Notes: generated by a model not told the origin, from the sequence alone. 49,871 bases of DNA from Mesorhizobium sp. WSM3626 (GCF_000513935.1 NZ_AZUY01000043.1:1-49871); one strand, 5' to 3'; positions 8,233-17,182 are shown, counted from the stretch's first letter. Program-made: numbers and translations.

Positions 8233-9222
8233 ATGGCGGCATTGCGCGATCCCGATGCGATTCCCGTAAGTTACGAGAAGCTCCCGGGCAATGGGGAGAC
8301 ACTCCTGCGCAGTGGCTTGAGCTTGCGCCACATGCGCATGATCGCCGCCCTCGACGATCACGGACGGGTGAGCGCCGCGGCCCAGGTCATGAACATCTCC
8401 CAGCCGGCCGCCTCGCGCATGATCGCCGAGATGGAGGCGGTGCTCGACGTGAAGCTGTGCGAACGGCTGCCGCGCGGCGTGACCCTCACCCCCTATGGCC
8501 AGGCGCTCGCCAGGCGGGCCCGCTCGATCCTGCTCGAGATGCGCGAAGCCGACCGCGAGATAGCCGAGCTCAAGGCCGGCAAGGGCGGTTCGGTGTTCCT
8601 CGGCGCCGTGACCGCGCCGGCGATCGAATTGGCCGTGCCGGCGATCCGCGAGATCCGCCGCATCTACCCGCGCATCGAGATCACCATGCAGGTCGAAACC
8701 TCCAATGTGCTCGCCCGCGAGCTGATCGCCTCGCGCCACGACTTCATCATCGCCCGCATTCCCGACGACCTCAATCCGCGGCTGTTCGAATCTCGCGTGA
8801 TCGGCGTCGAGAAAGCCTGCCTGATCGTGCGCCGCGGCCACCCGCTCGCGAGGGGTAATGTAGTGCGCCTGGAAGACACCGCTGCCTATGACTGGGTCTT
8901 CCAGTCAGGCGGTTCGCCCTTGCGCCAGGCGATGGAGAGCAATTTCCTGAACCGCAACATCGCGCTGCCGGACCGGATCTTGAATACCAGCTCGCTGCTG
9001 CTCACGCTGGTCATGGTCGCGCAATCCGATGCCATAGCGCCGGTCTCGGTGCAGGTGGCGAAGTTCATCCAGAACCCGGACGGACTTGCCGGCGCCATCG
9101 ACGTCGTCCAGACCGAGTTCGACATCGAGGTCAGGCCCTACAGCCTGATCACGGTCAGGAATCGCATACTGTCACCGGCGGCCAAGATGCTGCATGATTT
9201 CATCCTGCGTGAAGTGGGGTGA
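8233..9222 (+). CDS. gbpR: GbpR-like LysR-family regulator of the chvE locus
   Basis: A 329-residue LysR-type regulator. The winged helix-turn-helix lies near residues 33-90 (SAAAQVMNISQPAASRMIAEME is the core region) and the effector-binding domain, which would sense sugar, fills residues 115-320. The N-terminus is about 30 residues longer than in most LysR proteins, as in GbpR homologues. Divergent placement next to chvE matches Agrobacterium, where GbpR activates chvE in the presence of sugars and represses it in their absence. A purine-rich GGAAG precedes the ATG. The name rests on family and position together. Confidence 0.85.
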   Translation: MAALRDPDAIPVSYEKLPGNGETLLRSGLSLRHMRMIAALDDHGRVSAAAQVMNISQPAASRMIAEMEAVLDVKLCERLPRGVTLTPYGQALARRARSILLEMREADREIAELKAGKGGSVFLGAVTAPAIELAVPAIREIRRIYPRIEITMQVETSNVLARELIASRHDFIIARIPDDLNPRLFESRVIGVEKACLIVRRGHPLARGNVVRLEDTAAYDWVFQSGGSPLRQAMESNFLNRNIALPDRILNTSSLLLTLVMVAQSDAIAPVSVQVAKFIQNPDGLAGAIDVVQTEFDIEVRPYSLITVRNRILSPAAKMLHDFILREVG

Positions 9223-9329
9223 TGGAACGAGAACCACCTCCGCGCGTTCAAAACCGATCGGCATGCGCGCTGGAGCCTGTTTCGGGCGAGGGAACGAGGT
9301 GTCGGTAGTTAACAACTCGGGAGGTTTTT

Positions 9330-9680
9330 ATGGAACGTCGGTTGTTTCTTACTGGAATGCTTGGCGTTGCGGGGGCGGTTGCGTTTGCAAGCGTGGCCCG
9401 ACCCGGCCGCGCGCTTGCCGGTGTTCCCCAGGGCAATGGAATTCTCGATGAGTTGGACAAGCCGGATCCGGCCGTCTTCGAAGGGGATGACGAGGTCGAA
9501 CTGGAGCAGGTCTCCCACCGCCGTTGGCATGGCTGGAGACATCATGGTCCCGATGGCTATTGGCGTCGGCGCCATGGACGCCGCCGCGGCTGGAGACGGG
9601 TTTGCCGCAGCTACTGGCGCCACGGACGCCGCCGCGTCCGCTGCTGGCGCGAGCGCGTCTGGCTCGGCGTCTGGCTGTAA
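9330..9680 (+). CDS. small Tat-exported, highly basic Arg/His/Trp-rich protein (protamine-like)
   Basis: A 116-residue protein starting MERRLFLTGM, a twin-arginine motif, with a hydrophobic core and an ALA cleavage site near residue 30. The middle (about 33-60) is acidic (DELDKPDP, EGDDEVELEQ). The C-terminal half is extremely rich in Arg, His, Trp and Gly (RRWHGWRHHG, YWRRRHGRRRGWRR) with two cysteines. Rhizobial homologues are often labelled protamine-like, but no function is known to me. GGGAGG stands just before the ATG. The gene is alone, after gbpR on the same strand. The acidic segment may shield the basic tail until export. Confidence 0.7.
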   Translation: MERRLFLTGMLGVAGAVAFASVARPGRALAGVPQGNGILDELDKPDPAVFEGDDEVELEQVSHRRWHGWRHHGPDGYWRRRHGRRRGWRRVCRSYWRHGRRRVRCWRERVWLGVWL

Positions 9681-9698
9681 TCGCTTCTGGCTGACGTC

Positions 9699-9730
9699 AA
9701 AGGGCGGCCACCACAGCGTGGCCGGCCTTT
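9699..9730 (+). terminator. stem-loop after the basic-protein gene
   Basis: The arms AAAGGGCGGCCAC and GTGGCCGGCCTTT pair with one G-G mismatch around a 6-base loop, 19 bases past the stop codon. The stem ends in CCTTT but no longer T tract follows, so it is a terminator or a stabilising hairpin. Confidence 0.45.
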
Positions 9731-9883
9731 GCGCGTATCTTCAGGGCTCTTCGAGCCCAAGGCGCGGCGTGATTACCCAACTGTAACGTGTTTGGGCCTG
9801 CATTCTGCCTTAGCCTAAGGTCGAATCGACGGAACCATATAGGCCTTTGTCCGTTGAGGCGCTGTTTAAGCGGAGCTTTGACC

Positions 9884-9958
9884 ATGGCGGGGGACCACCA
9901 AGAAGAACGGCATTCTGCAATCGACATGACGCGGGCCGCGGATCATCGGCACGCATGA
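9884..9958 (+). CDS. possible 24-residue leader peptide coupled to the sulfotransferase
   Basis: A 24-codon reading frame with a good ribosome site (GGAG eight bases before its ATG) ends in a TGA that overlaps the ATG of the following sulfotransferase (ATGA). The sulfotransferase start itself has no clear ribosome site, so translational coupling from this frame is plausible. The peptide has no recognisable motif. It could equally be chance. Confidence 0.3.
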   Translation: MAGDHQEERHSAIDMTRAADHRHA

Positions 9959-10716
9959 AGGGCGTCGCGATACTGACCGAAGCCCGCAGCGGCTCCGAAT
10001 GGCTTGGCAGCCTCACAAACAGCACGGGATTGTTCGGCAAGTCGGCCGAGTGGCTCGACACGACCAATCTGGGGTGCAAGCCGAAATCCTTCGATGATCT
10101 GCTGTCCGCCGTGATCGATCGCGGCGGGACTGCGAACGGCACGTTCGCCGTGAAGCTGTTTCCACGGCACCTTCACTGGTCGCAGGCCAAATACGGAGCC
10201 GACTTCCTGGCGGAATGCGGCCGGCGCCATGACATGGGTATAGTCCTGCTGGAGCGACGGGACCGTCTTCGCCAAGCGATTTCCTATTGCCGGGCAAAGG
10301 CGTCGGGCCATTGGAGAAGCACGATGGGCGGCGCGGATCTGGTTCCGCAATACGACTTCGCCGGTATTTGCCAGGCCTATTTCCTGATCGAGCAGAGCTA
10401 TGCCTTCTGGGAGGCTTACCTGCGGTTGGCCGATCTGCATTACGATCGCTTTTTCTATGAGGATCTGTTGGACGATCCTCGTCCTTACGTCGCGTCGGTG
10501 GCCCGGCAGTTGTCGGTGGAAATGCCGGACGGAGAGTTCGAGACGAATTTGCGGCTGCAGCGGGACGACCTCACCGAAGATTGGGCGGAGCGGTTCCGCA
10601 ACGACGTCAAATCGGAAGACCTGCTGGCGCATCTGCCCAGGAAGGTGGCGCCGCGGAATATCAACAACCTCGCCCGGTTCCTCCTCAAGAAGCAGATGCG
10701 AATCGGCCAAGCTTAG
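9955..10716 (+). CDS. Stf0-family sulfotransferase
   Basis: A 253-residue soluble enzyme resembling Stf0 (trehalose 2-sulfotransferase) proteins, which move sulfate from PAPS to a carbohydrate hydroxyl. The PAPS-loop region is TEARSGSEWLGSL near residue 7, and the 3'-phosphate-binding region LERRDRLRQAISYCRAKASGHW-like near 95 is characteristic of the family. The ATG at 9955 is preferred to an in-frame upstream TTG because conserved sequence starts at MKGVAILTEARS; a small upstream frame overlaps it. The target is unknown. In rhizobia sulfation occurs on Nod factors, LPS and exopolysaccharides, and glycan-modifying genes lie nearby on the other strand. Confidence 0.75.
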   Translation: MKGVAILTEARSGSEWLGSLTNSTGLFGKSAEWLDTTNLGCKPKSFDDLLSAVIDRGGTANGTFAVKLFPRHLHWSQAKYGADFLAECGRRHDMGIVLLERRDRLRQAISYCRAKASGHWRSTMGGADLVPQYDFAGICQAYFLIEQSYAFWEAYLRLADLHYDRFFYEDLLDDPRPYVASVARQLSVEMPDGEFETNLRLQRDDLTEDWAERFRNDVKSEDLLAHLPRKVAPRNINNLARFLLKKQMRIGQA

Positions 10717-10780
10717 GCTCACCGACAGTGCTGCCAAATGGACGGGTTCCGCCCAGGCCCAGGGACTTTTGGCTTCAGGG

Positions 10781-10854
10781 TGGAGCGGGTAGCGGGAATC
10801 GAACCCGCGCGTTCAGCTTGGGAAGCTGACAGGCTACCATTACATCATACCCGC
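10781..10854 (-). tRNA. tRNA-Gly (anticodon CCC)
   Basis: Read on the minus strand, 74 bases fold as a cloverleaf: acceptor GCGGGTA/TACCCGC, D arm with AATGGTAG, anticodon stem TCAGC/GCTGA around TTCCCAA (anticodon CCC), T arm GCGGG-TTCGATT-CCCGC, and an encoded 3' CCA. I see no duplicated 3' end nearby that would mark an integration site. Confidence 0.95.
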
Positions 10855-10906
10855 GCTGCAGCCTCGTTATCATGACGGCATGGCTTCGGGCAATCGCAAA
10901 CCGGTC

Positions 10907-12838
10907 TCACAATGCGGGCTTCGCCAGCTCACCGGTGACGGTCGGCGCCTGCTCCCTGGCCTTTGCGACTTCGCCGCCGGCGGCGAAGCTCGGCCAGTAT
11001 TTCGAGATGGCCAGCGTCGCGCCGGCGGAAGAGAAATGCCCATAGTCGAAATAAAGAAACTGCTTGCTGGTGGCATCCTCATAGGAACAGCCGATGGCGT
11101 CGCACAGATAGGTAAGTGGATCGATGAAGGTCGCGCCCTTGGCGAAGAGCTGCACCTGCTTGTTGATGTCGGGATCCATGGCCATCGGCCAGGATGTGTT
11201 CGCGGCGCCTTCGTGTTTAGCAAAGAAAGCGACCTTCTGGACGTCGGCGATGAACTCCGGAGACTGGCCGATGACATAGACCTTGACACCCATGTCGCGC
11301 AGCCGGTCGATCGTCGTCTGCAGTCCGTCGAAGCCCCTGGCCTGGTAGTCCGTCCATCGGCCGCTCAGGATCACCGCCTGGATATTGGCATCGCGGATGA
11401 TCGACAGCGCCCGTTCGTTGAAGCGGGTGCAGGTTGGCCTGGCGTAGGAAAAATAACTGAGGTTGGGTGGACAGCCGGCATAGGTATATTGGATGACGTT
11501 GGCCTGGATTTTCTGCGCGTTGGCCTCCAGGCCCGAAACGTAGTGAGCCGCGAAGGAATCGCCCCACAGCAGCACATTGGTGGGAAAGCCATGCGTGCGC
11601 GTGCAGTCGGCAAGGTTCCAATTCTCGATCCGGCTCGTACCCTCGTTGAAGCAGACGCCATTGCGCCAGTCGTCCACCACGATCCGTTGCGTCGAGAAAT
11701 CGGGGAACCGCTGCGGAAAGCCCTTGCCGAGCACACCGGCCAGACCGCCGACGCACAGCAGGGCGATCGCCGTCGCCGAAAAGGCGAAGATCGGCAGCGG
11801 GGCGGTGAAGGTTCGCTTCTGCCGGAAAGGCTGCTCGACATATTTCCACGAGAAGGTCGCCAGGACGAAGCTGGCCACCGTCATCGCGACGATCGTCGGC
11901 ACCGAGATGGCTTTCAGCGAGAGGTAATGGACGAAGGAATTGATCGGCCAGTGAACAAGATAGAGCGAATAGGAGATGAGGCCGACCCAGACCATCGGAG
12001 CGAATTGAAGCACACGCGTGGCAACGGGCACGGGCCGGTCCGCGTGATTCTGGCCCGCGTAGATGAGCAGGGCCGTTCCGATGCAGGGAAACAGGGCATT
12101 GTAGCCGGGAAACGGATCGCTTTCCGAAATCGTCAGGAAACCGAATGCGAGCAGGGCAAAGCCTGCAAGGCCGACCAGTTCCGTTGCCGTCCGGTTGGCA
12201 AGTGGCGGCGGCTTTTTCAGCATCAGCATGGCACCCAGCGCCAGCTCCCAGGCGCGTGTCGGCAAGAGGTAGAAGCCGGCGGTCGGCGCCATCGTGGTCG
12301 CCATGACCGCCAGGGCAAAACTGCCGATGGCGATCGGCAGAAGTATCGTCAACCAGCGCTTCGAGGCATACCGGTAGATCAGATACACAAGGATCGGCGC
12401 GAAGATGTAATACTGCTCCTCGACCGAAAGTGACCATGTGTGCAGCAGCGGCCGCAGTTCGGCGTCGATCGAAAAATAGTTCGTCGTCTTCCAGAAATAG
12501 ATGTTCGACCAGAAGGTCGAGGCCGCAATCACGCTGAGGCTGAATTCGTGCAGATCCGACGGCAACAGGATGAACCAGGCCGCAATGCTCGCAAGCAGGA
12601 TGACGAAGGTCAGTGCCGGCAGGATGCGCCGTGCACGACGCCAGTAGAAGCGTCCGATCGAGAACTGGCCGCGCTCGAGATCATCCAGCAGGCTGCCGCT
12701 GATCAGGTAGCCCGATATCACAAAGAAAATATCGACGCCGGTGAAGCCCCCGGGAATGGCGGATACGCCGAAATGGAAAAGCACCACGGGCAGCACTGCA
12801 ACGGCCCGCAGACCATCGATGTCGCGCCTGTAATTCAT
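10907..12838 (-). CDS. acyltransferase-3 with C-terminal SGNH domain (OafA/YrhL type)
   Basis: A 643-residue inner-membrane O-acyltransferase that modifies surface polysaccharide or lipid-linked glycan. The N-terminal acyltransferase-3 domain (about 1-360) opens with YRRDIDGLRAVAVL and has GVDIFFVISGYLI (near 35), YWRRARRILPAL and HTWSLSVEEQYY motifs within about ten membrane spans. The C-terminal periplasmic SGNH domain (about 400-640) has the GDS nucleophile block (LLWGDSFAAHY) and a DYGHFS block with the Asp/His pair. The start is set at MNYRRDIDG (12838) because the longer frame adds non-conserved sequence. It is last in a same-strand set with a polytopic protein and a glycosyltransferase. 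OafA-type proteins with this SGNH fusion usually O-acetylate. Confidence 0.85.
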   Translation of the reverse strand: MNYRRDIDGLRAVAVLPVVLFHFGVSAIPGGFTGVDIFFVISGYLISGSLLDDLERGQFSIGRFYWRRARRILPALTFVILLASIAAWFILLPSDLHEFSLSVIAASTFWSNIYFWKTTNYFSIDAELRPLLHTWSLSVEEQYYIFAPILVYLIYRYASKRWLTILLPIAIGSFALAVMATTMAPTAGFYLLPTRAWELALGAMLMLKKPPPLANRTATELVGLAGFALLAFGFLTISESDPFPGYNALFPCIGTALLIYAGQNHADRPVPVATRVLQFAPMVWVGLISYSLYLVHWPINSFVHYLSLKAISVPTIVAMTVASFVLATFSWKYVEQPFRQKRTFTAPLPIFAFSATAIALLCVGGLAGVLGKGFPQRFPDFSTQRIVVDDWRNGVCFNEGTSRIENWNLADCTRTHGFPTNVLLWGDSFAAHYVSGLEANAQKIQANVIQYTYAGCPPNLSYFSYARPTCTRFNERALSIIRDANIQAVILSGRWTDYQARGFDGLQTTIDRLRDMGVKVYVIGQSPEFIADVQKVAFFAKHEGAANTSWPMAMDPDINKQVQLFAKGATFIDPLTYLCDAIGCSYEDATSKQFLYFDYGHFSSAGATLAISKYWPSFAAGGEVAKAREQAPTVTGELAKPAL

Positions 12839-13048
12839 TCGACCGGTCCGTACGCGGTGACCCGCGGTGGCCGTGCGGCGCCGCCTGACATGCCCGTCAT
12901 AAGGCAATCCCCATTGTGCGAAAAACCTTGGCTCGTAGGCCTCACGGACTGTGCTATGCAGCACAACTTTGCTGCAGTGCAACATCCGTGTCAAGGCGAA
13001 TAGCAGGCATTCGAACGCTGGCCACGCCGGTTTTGTGGGATCGGTGAT

Positions 13049-14560
13049 TCAGGTGCCGGGCAGGTAGATCACGGCATAATCGTCCGCATAGGCCCGCTTC
13101 CAGCCCAGTTCATTGAAGAAGGGGATTCGGGTGTCATCGGCCGTAAGCAATGCCCAGCCGATGGCGTATTTCTTCAACTGGGCCTCGAGCTGCGGCTTTC
13201 CGTCGCTGTGCCCCGTTGCATCATCCGTTTTCGTGAATCCGCCAAGGAACAACTGGTCCGTCCTGCCGTCGATATAAGTCTTGATGTCGTGGAAAATCAG
13301 CGTGCCGCCGAAATTGTAGGAATTCAGCACATTGCCGGACAGGTGGTGATCCCGCGCGAAAGCAAGGGCGCCGCTGGCTGATGTCGCCGGGCTCGGCGCG
13401 ACCTGGTAGGCACTGCCGAGGATCGAGACCGCACCGACCAGCAAGACGGCCATCGCGCCGCAGATAGCATAGAACCGGCTGGCGAAGAGTTTTTCCAGCC
13501 CGTCGCGCTTCTCCGCCAACCAGGCCGTGGTCGAGAGCGAAGGATATTGCTGTGCGATCTCGACCGCGATGACCAACGGAATCAGCAGGAAGGGCAGATA
13601 TACAAATCGCAGATGGGCGAGATAGACATGCAAGGTGAAGACGATGAACAACGCCTTGGCCCAGCCGATCCGCGGCCTTGACACCAACAGCCCGAAAATC
13701 GCCAACAACATCGCCGCTTCCTGGAAGAGTTGCTCCTGGGCATTGAACGGGTTCCATTCCAGGATGAGTGGAACAGCCTCATTGCCATAGGCCACGGTGA
13801 GCGTGGCCAGGATGGCTTTCACGCCATAGGGATGCAGCAGGCTGACCAACGGACAGAGCAGGCCGAAAACGACCCATTTTACCAGAAGGGAGGGTTTAGA
13901 CAGACCCGCGCGCGCCAGCAGATCGAGCCCGGCAAAGGCCGCGATGATGAAGCTCAGGGTAAACGTGGCATGCAGGTTCGCCCATAATACGACTAGCACG
14001 AGCAGCCACGGCGGTGGGGCTCTCTCTTCTCGCGCGGCACGAAACAGCATTGCCGTCCAGACGACGATGATCGGCAAGGTGAAGACATGGGGGCGCGCGG
14101 TATAGATCGGGGCGATCAGGAGGGCCGCGGCGAGGGCAAGCGCTATCGCCAATATCGGCTTCAGCCATGCGCTGAGGAACCATCCCATCAGGAAGACCGT
14201 CAGGCCGATCGTGGCGATGATCAGTGTGACGACGCCATTCCAGCCACCCGCGCGGTAGGCAAGGGCCAGCAAGACTTGCCCCAGCCATTCCTTGGCGATC
14301 CAAGGCTGGCCGGTAAAAGTGTGGGAATAAGGGTCGACGGTTGGAAATGTCCGGTTTTCCAGGAAATCCAGCCCGACCTTCACTTGCCACCAATTGTCGG
14401 GGTCCTGCAGGATCGCGCCGGCAAAGGCCGTGAGCAGATAGGCCACGGCGCAGGCGCAGAGAAGGCAGAATATCAGCCTGATGCGTTGCGCATCCCCGAG
14501 CGACGGCGTTGCGGTCGCGATGGCGGCGGCCTGGTTCACGTCAAGGCTCCGGGCGAGCAC
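13049..14560 (-). CDS. polytopic membrane protein, probable GT-C-type glycosyltransferase
   Basis: A 503-residue protein with about ten hydrophobic segments from residue 28 to 385 and a soluble C-terminal tail of about 110 residues. After the first span comes a DPDNWWQVKVG...DPYSHTF...WIAKEWL pattern. This resembles the first extracytoplasmic loop of GT-C-fold proteins that use lipid-phosphate sugar donors, where an early acidic residue is catalytic. I recognise the pattern but not a named family. It lies 42 bases after the GtrB-like glycosyltransferase gene, so it may use the lipid-linked sugar that enzyme makes. The role is inferred from fold and context. Confidence 0.6.
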   Translation of the reverse strand: MLARSLDVNQAAAIATATPSLGDAQRIRLIFCLLCACAVAYLLTAFAGAILQDPDNWWQVKVGLDFLENRTFPTVDPYSHTFTGQPWIAKEWLGQVLLALAYRAGGWNGVVTLIIATIGLTVFLMGWFLSAWLKPILAIALALAAALLIAPIYTARPHVFTLPIIVVWTAMLFRAAREERAPPPWLLVLVVLWANLHATFTLSFIIAAFAGLDLLARAGLSKPSLLVKWVVFGLLCPLVSLLHPYGVKAILATLTVAYGNEAVPLILEWNPFNAQEQLFQEAAMLLAIFGLLVSRPRIGWAKALFIVFTLHVYLAHLRFVYLPFLLIPLVIAVEIAQQYPSLSTTAWLAEKRDGLEKLFASRFYAICGAMAVLLVGAVSILGSAYQVAPSPATSASGALAFARDHHLSGNVLNSYNFGGTLIFHDIKTYIDGRTDQLFLGGFTKTDDATGHSDGKPQLEAQLKKYAIGWALLTADDTRIPFFNELGWKRAYADDYAVIYLPGT

Positions 14561-14602
14561 ATCCTGCCCATGCCGTTCCGTTGCATCCGGTCGACCTTCG
14601 CC

Positions 14603-15634
14603 TCAGCCACGCGCGGCCCTTTTCGCCATCTCCTGGAGGCGGTGGACAGGTAAATCCTGGCCTTCAGCCGCTGCCCGGCTTCGTGAGACGATCTCGTTGA
14701 CGAAATAGAGCGGCCGCCGCTTCGTTTCCATGTACATGCGGCCGAGATACTCGCCGAAGATGCCCAGCACCAGAAGCTGGACGCTGCCCAGGATAAGCAT
14801 GATCGCGGCAAGGCTCGTCCAGCCGGGCAGAACATTGCCGACAGACCATTCCAACAGCGTATAGCCAAGCACGACCAGACCGAGCAGCCCGAACATCATT
14901 CCCAGCAGCGAGGCAAAGCGCAAAGGCACGATCGAAAAGCTGGTCATCGCGTCGACGGCCAGAAGAACCATTTTCTTCAGCGGGTAGTGGGTGGTGCCGG
15001 CAAAGCGCCGTTGCCGTTCATAAGGGAAGGCGACCTGCCTCAGCCCGATCCAGCTCACCATGCCGCGAATGAACCTGTAGCGTTCGGGCATTGCAATCAG
15101 ATGGTCGAGCGCACGGCGGCTCATCAACCGGAAATCTCCGGAGTCCGAAGCGATCTCGACATCGACCATCCTGCCGAGCAGACGGTAGAACATCGAGGCG
15201 GAAGCCAGCTTGAACCAGCTCTCGCCGTCCCGTTTCACCCTTTGGCCGTAGACGACGTCGAAGCCTTCATCCATCTTCGCCATCATCGCACCCAGCAGTT
15301 CGGGTGGATCCTGGAGATCGGCGTCGAGAATGAGGATGCGCTGGCCGCGGCAGAATTCCAGCCCCGCGCTCAAGGCGATCTGGTGGCCGTAATTGCGTGC
15401 AAGATCGATGGCGACCACATGGTCGTCCCTCTCGGCCAGTTCGAAAATGGCCTCGCGGGTGCCGTCGGTCGCCCCGTCGATGACGAGCACGACCTCGTAG
15501 GGGAGGCCTTGCTCGAGGCATACCGCGCTGACGCGTCGATGAAGCTCCGCCACGCCGTCGCGTTCATTGTAGCAAGGCACGACGACCGATAACATGGGTG
15601 CGCGGTGCGCGCCGATTTTTCCAGTTCCCACCAA
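14603..15634 (-). CDS. family 2 glycosyltransferase, GtrB/DPM1-like, membrane-anchored
   Basis: A 343-residue enzyme with an N-terminal GT-A domain (SVVVPCYNERDGV near residue 15, the metal-binding LDADLQDPPE near 100, SDSGDFRLMSR near 165) and two C-terminal membrane spans (about 230-255 and 265-290). This is the GtrB/Dpm1 layout. These enzymes charge undecaprenyl (polyprenyl) phosphate with a sugar at the cytoplasmic face for later transfer outside. The frame opens with TTG (15634); an ATG at residue 14 (15595) is equally possible since neither has a strong ribosome site. It is first of a three-gene set with the GT-C-like protein and the acyltransferase. Confidence 0.85.
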   Translation of the reverse strand: MVGTGKIGAHRAPMLSVVVPCYNERDGVAELHRRVSAVCLEQGLPYEVVLVIDGATDGTREAIFELAERDDHVVAIDLARNYGHQIALSAGLEFCRGQRILILDADLQDPPELLGAMMAKMDEGFDVVYGQRVKRDGESWFKLASASMFYRLLGRMVDVEIASDSGDFRLMSRRALDHLIAMPERYRFIRGMVSWIGLRQVAFPYERQRRFAGTTHYPLKKMVLLAVDAMTSFSIVPLRFASLLGMMFGLLGLVVLGYTLLEWSVGNVLPGWTSLAAIMLILGSVQLLVLGIFGEYLGRMYMETKRRPLYFVNEIVSRSRAAAEGQDLPVHRLQEMAKRAARG

Positions 15635-15751
15635 AGCCTGGCTCCCGCTTTGGAAATGGCAATAGCGGCAATTGGTTAGAAAACAGATAAGTCAGGGATC
15701 GGCGCGGCTACTTGCTGGCGGCCGCCACGCGTTTTGCGTCAACGGCCTGGG

Positions 15752-17182
15752 TCACGACCGAACCGGCAGTTCCATGCGGATGCGGGCACCGCGCCATGAG
15801 CCCGCCAGGATCCGGATCGTTCCCTCGTGCAGCAGCGCGATCTGTCGGGCGAGGTTCAGCCCCAACCCCGCCCCGCGCGACTGCGGCTGCAGGCGATAGA
15901 AGGGCTCGAAGACATTCTCGCGCTCTTCCACGGGAATGCCCGGACCTTCGTCGCGCACTTCGATGCCCCCCGTCCTGTCGATCGCAATCGTGATGGTACC
16001 GCCGCCGCCGCCATGCTCGATGGCGTTGCGCACGAGGTTGGCGAGCGCCCGCTCGATCTGCAGCACGTTGACTTCGACGCGTGTCTTGTCGGGCGAAGGC
16101 TCGAAGGCAAGGTCGTAGCCGGCCTCGATGGCGAGCGGCGCGAAGTCGGCCGCCACCCGGCTGACGAGATCGTCGAGATCGACGATCTCGCGCTGGTCGG
16201 ATGGGCGGTCGAGCAATTGATGGTCGAGCAGTTGTTGTGCGAGGTGCGACAGGCGCTCGATATCATGCAGCAGCCGCGTGCTTTGCGGCTCCTGCCGCAG
16301 CAACTCGGCACGTGTGCGCAGGATGGCGATCGGCGTGCGCAATTCGTGCGCCGCGTCGGTGAGGAAACGGTTGTGTCGGTCGTATCCCTGCGCGAGGCGG
16401 GCCAAAGCCTCGTTGAAAGCATGCACCAGCGGCGCGATTTCCTGCGGCACGTGTTTGACCGGCAACTGCATCGCGCGGGTACCGATATCGATGCGGGCAG
16501 CCTGGCGGACGGTTTCGACAAGGCCGGCAAAGGAGCGGCGGACCACGGCCGGCGTCGTCACCAGCGTGGTGGCGCCCATGACGAGGACGATGGGCAGCAG
16601 CAGGATCGCGATGACGAGCGCAAGCGCCGGCAGGGCGCGCTCCCAATTCCTGCTGCCGTCCGGATAGCGGGCGACCTCCACCGTGGCCGAAATGTTGATC
16701 TCGAGCCCGTCGGTCTCGTGGCGCGACGACTGCGTCGCGGCAATGATCTGTACCGCGCCGGCTTTGGTCGAAGCGTTCTCGATATAGGCTTCCGGCCGCA
16801 TGTCCTTGTCCGAGAATCCGATCGTGGCGTGGTCTGCTTGGCCGAGCAGGCCACCGATCTCTTTGGTGTAGACATCCGGTATCGTGCCGGAACGGACGCT
16901 CTGCCCGCTGTCGTCGCGCACGATGTACCAGACATTGGGGAAGCTCTGGCGAAACGCGGCGAGGTCTTCCGTTTCACGGACAATCAGCCTGCCGTCCTTG
17001 TCACGGTCGACGGCGTCCTTGACGGCCGCGACGGCAGCCTCGTTGTCGATAAGCAGCCTCGGATTGGCGATCCAAAGGGCTGCCGCGCACAGCACGATGA
17101 AGAGGAGCAGCGTCGCCGCCTGCAGCAGGATCAGCCGGCGGACCAGGATCCATTGCAGCGAGCGCGCGCGCACCTTCTTCAC
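15752..17182 (-). CDS. sensor histidine kinase of a two-component system
   Basis: A 476-residue inner-membrane kinase. It has membrane spans near residues 16-38 and 184-208, a periplasmic sensor loop of about 145 residues between them, a HAMP-like linker, and a HisKA box DAAHELRTPIAIL with the phospho-acceptor His at about 279. The ATPase domain has N-box NLVRNAIEHGG, G1 VRDEGPGIP and G2 GAGLGLNLARQ. Its ATG overlaps the stop of the response regulator gene (ATGA), so the two are translated together. No named homologue is recognised; it is in the QseC/PmrB-like group by layout. The signal is unknown. Confidence 0.88.
   Translation of the reverse strand: MKKVRARSLQWILVRRLILLQAATLLLFIVLCAAALWIANPRLLIDNEAAVAAVKDAVDRDKDGRLIVRETEDLAAFRQSFPNVWYIVRDDSGQSVRSGTIPDVYTKEIGGLLGQADHATIGFSDKDMRPEAYIENASTKAGAVQIIAATQSSRHETDGLEINISATVEVARYPDGSRNWERALPALALVIAILLLPIVLVMGATTLVTTPAVVRRSFAGLVETVRQAARIDIGTRAMQLPVKHVPQEIAPLVHAFNEALARLAQGYDRHNRFLTDAAHELRTPIAILRTRAELLRQEPQSTRLLHDIERLSHLAQQLLDHQLLDRPSDQREIVDLDDLVSRVAADFAPLAIEAGYDLAFEPSPDKTRVEVNVLQIERALANLVRNAIEHGGGGGTITIAIDRTGGIEVRDEGPGIPVEERENVFEPFYRLQPQSRGAGLGLNLARQIALLHEGTIRILAGSWRGARIRMELPVRS

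Noticed and set aside
10781..10860. tRNA-Gly as the attachment site of a genomic island
   Set aside because: No integrase, no phage gene and no repeated tRNA 3' end is visible on either side.
10880..12433. A 517-codon open frame on the plus strand opposite the acyltransferase
   Set aside because: Antisense shadow; no ribosome site, no domain, and the minus-strand gene has all acyltransferase-3 and SGNH motifs.
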